Shown piece by piece: positions 63,461 through 64,000 of a stretch of 64,000 bases of DNA. The translations under genes and the position numbers were made by a program. The stretch's first letter is position 1. Every line of letters starts with the position of its first letter. Location: positions 186,001 to 250,000 of the forward strand of contig NZ_BAABJW010000004.1 of assembly GCF_039543505.1 (NCBI RefSeq), given 5' to 3'. The DNA comes from Litoribaculum gwangyangense (GTDB lineage Bacteria; Bacteroidota; Bacteroidia; Flavobacteriales; Flavobacteriaceae). The notes below the pieces were generated by a model, which saw only the letters and a program-made list of their open reading frames with translations, did not search any database and was not told the origin of the DNA.

Positions 63461-64000
63461 AAAACTTTAGTTACATAAAAATCATTGCTTTACATGTTTT
63501 AATTGGGCTTTTGGTTTATGGTTTTTCAGCTCTATCAAGAATATATTTATTGGGAATTTTTGTTTTTTTTTCTTACCAAATTTTCAAAGCTAAACCTTCA
63601 CAAAAGGCTGTAAAAGTATTAATGGCTTGCAGTTATGTAGTTGGTGCAGAGGTTTTTATAAGGATGACTGGCGGCAATTTTTTATATGAAGCATCAAAAT
63701 ATTTAGTCATTTTTTTTATTTTAATAGGTATATTTACTGTTAGACTAAGTAAGCAACCCATACCTTATATTATCTATATTTTTCTTCTTATTCCAGGTAT
63801 TTTGGTAGCAGGATTTAATGCAACAGCACAATCAACCTTAAGAACTGATATCGCCTTCAATTTAAGTGGCCCTATTTGTTTAGGCATTGTGTCTATTTTT
63901 TGTTTTAAAAGAAAAATTAGTTATCAAAATATGCATAATGTTTTGTTGTATATGGCATTACCATTAGTGTCAATGACAGCCTATTTATTTTTATACACTC
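63457..64000 (+). CDS. Polytopic membrane protein, possible Wzy-type polymerase or O-antigen ligase (5' part)
   Basis: The first 181 codons of a gene cut by the right edge, starting at TTG 63457 and overlapping the previous stop. The translation (LKNFSYIKIIALHVLIGLLV and on) gives at least five hydrophobic helices separated by short loops (RIYLLG, KAKPSQKAVK, RLSKQPIPY, RKISYQN). Such proteins at the end of glycosyltransferase runs in Bacteroidota are usually O-antigen polymerases or ligases. The short loops and absence of any other domain agree, but the diagnostic long periplasmic loop would lie beyond the window. Confidence 0.6.
   Translation, partial: MKNFSYIKIIALHVLIGLLVYGFSALSRIYLLGIFVFFSYQIFKAKPSQKAVKVLMACSYVVGAEVFIRMTGGNFLYEASKYLVIFFILIGIFTVRLSKQPIPYIIYIFLLIPGILVAGFNATAQSTLRTDIAFNLSGPICLGIVSIFCFKRKISYQNMHNVLLYMALPLVSMTAYLFLYT

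Noticed and set aside
27281..64000. Polysaccharide locus as a recently acquired island
   Set aside because: It is very AT-rich in parts, but no integrase, insertion sequence, tRNA edge or direct repeats are visible, and I could not compute composition differences reliably.

Overview
The window is AT-rich DNA from a member of the Bacteroidota, most likely a marine-type Flavobacteriaceae. The evidence is the long Bacteroidota-type SecA (1116 aa), a class II HMG-CoA reductase, a DPP-IV type S9 peptidase next to POT peptide transporters, lipoprotein-type Wza with a LVYLQDKG start, several perfect TAnnTTTG -7 promoter boxes, and the near absence of Shine-Dalgarno sites. No tRNA, rRNA, CRISPR array or insertion sequence was seen. 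No gap between genes exceeds about 250 bases.

Region 1 (1-27.2 kb) is housekeeping. It opens with the start of an HMG-CoA reductase gene (minus strand, cut by the window edge), followed by a peptide-scavenging run: dipeptidyl peptidase IV, two POT transporters and a secreted thioredoxin-like protein. A minus-strand cluster surE - small membrane protein - lpxB - NlpC/P60 lipoprotein - comEC follows. Then come a tail-specific protease with an OppC-like permease; a three-gene amidoligase operon (RimK-like ATP-grasp, GCS2-type ligase, N-formylglutamate amidohydrolase family); a membrane-anchored unknown; secA; a DUF2795 protein; a PduO-type cobalamin adenosyltransferase; a small membrane protein; a methyltransferase; and an ABC-F ATPase.

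Region 2 (27.25 kb to the end) is one very large plus-strand surface-polysaccharide locus that runs off the right edge. It starts at a recognisable promoter just before a Wza-like lipoprotein and a Wzc-like tyrosine autokinase. These are followed by an ABC-2 permease and ATPase pair (Wzm/Wzt-like), a radical SAM-pyruvyltransferase fusion, a zinc-ribbon methyltransferase, at least nineteen recognisable glycosyltransferases (14 GT2-like, 5 GT4-like), three further glycosyltransferase-like proteins, two FkbM methyltransferases, and a nonulosonate (sialic acid-like) module. The module is a cytidylyltransferase-phosphatase fusion plus a NeuB-type synthase without a SAF domain, followed by a stand-alone pyruvyltransferase-family protein. 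The last, incomplete gene is a polytopic membrane protein that could be a Wzy-type polymerase or ligase. Genes overlap or abut, and five use TTG starts, so the locus looks like one translationally coupled operon. By inference it builds a long, non-repetitive or highly branched acidic glycan carrying a CMP-activated nonulosonate, pyruvyl groups and O-methyl groups, exported to the cell surface.

The points most worth a second look are the radical SAM-pyruvyltransferase fusion, the SAF-less synthase paired with a fused phosphatase, the unusual glycosyltransferase load with mixed Wza/Wzc and Wzm/Wzt export genes, the tyrosine-repeat tail of Wzc, and the amidoligase operon of unknown product.
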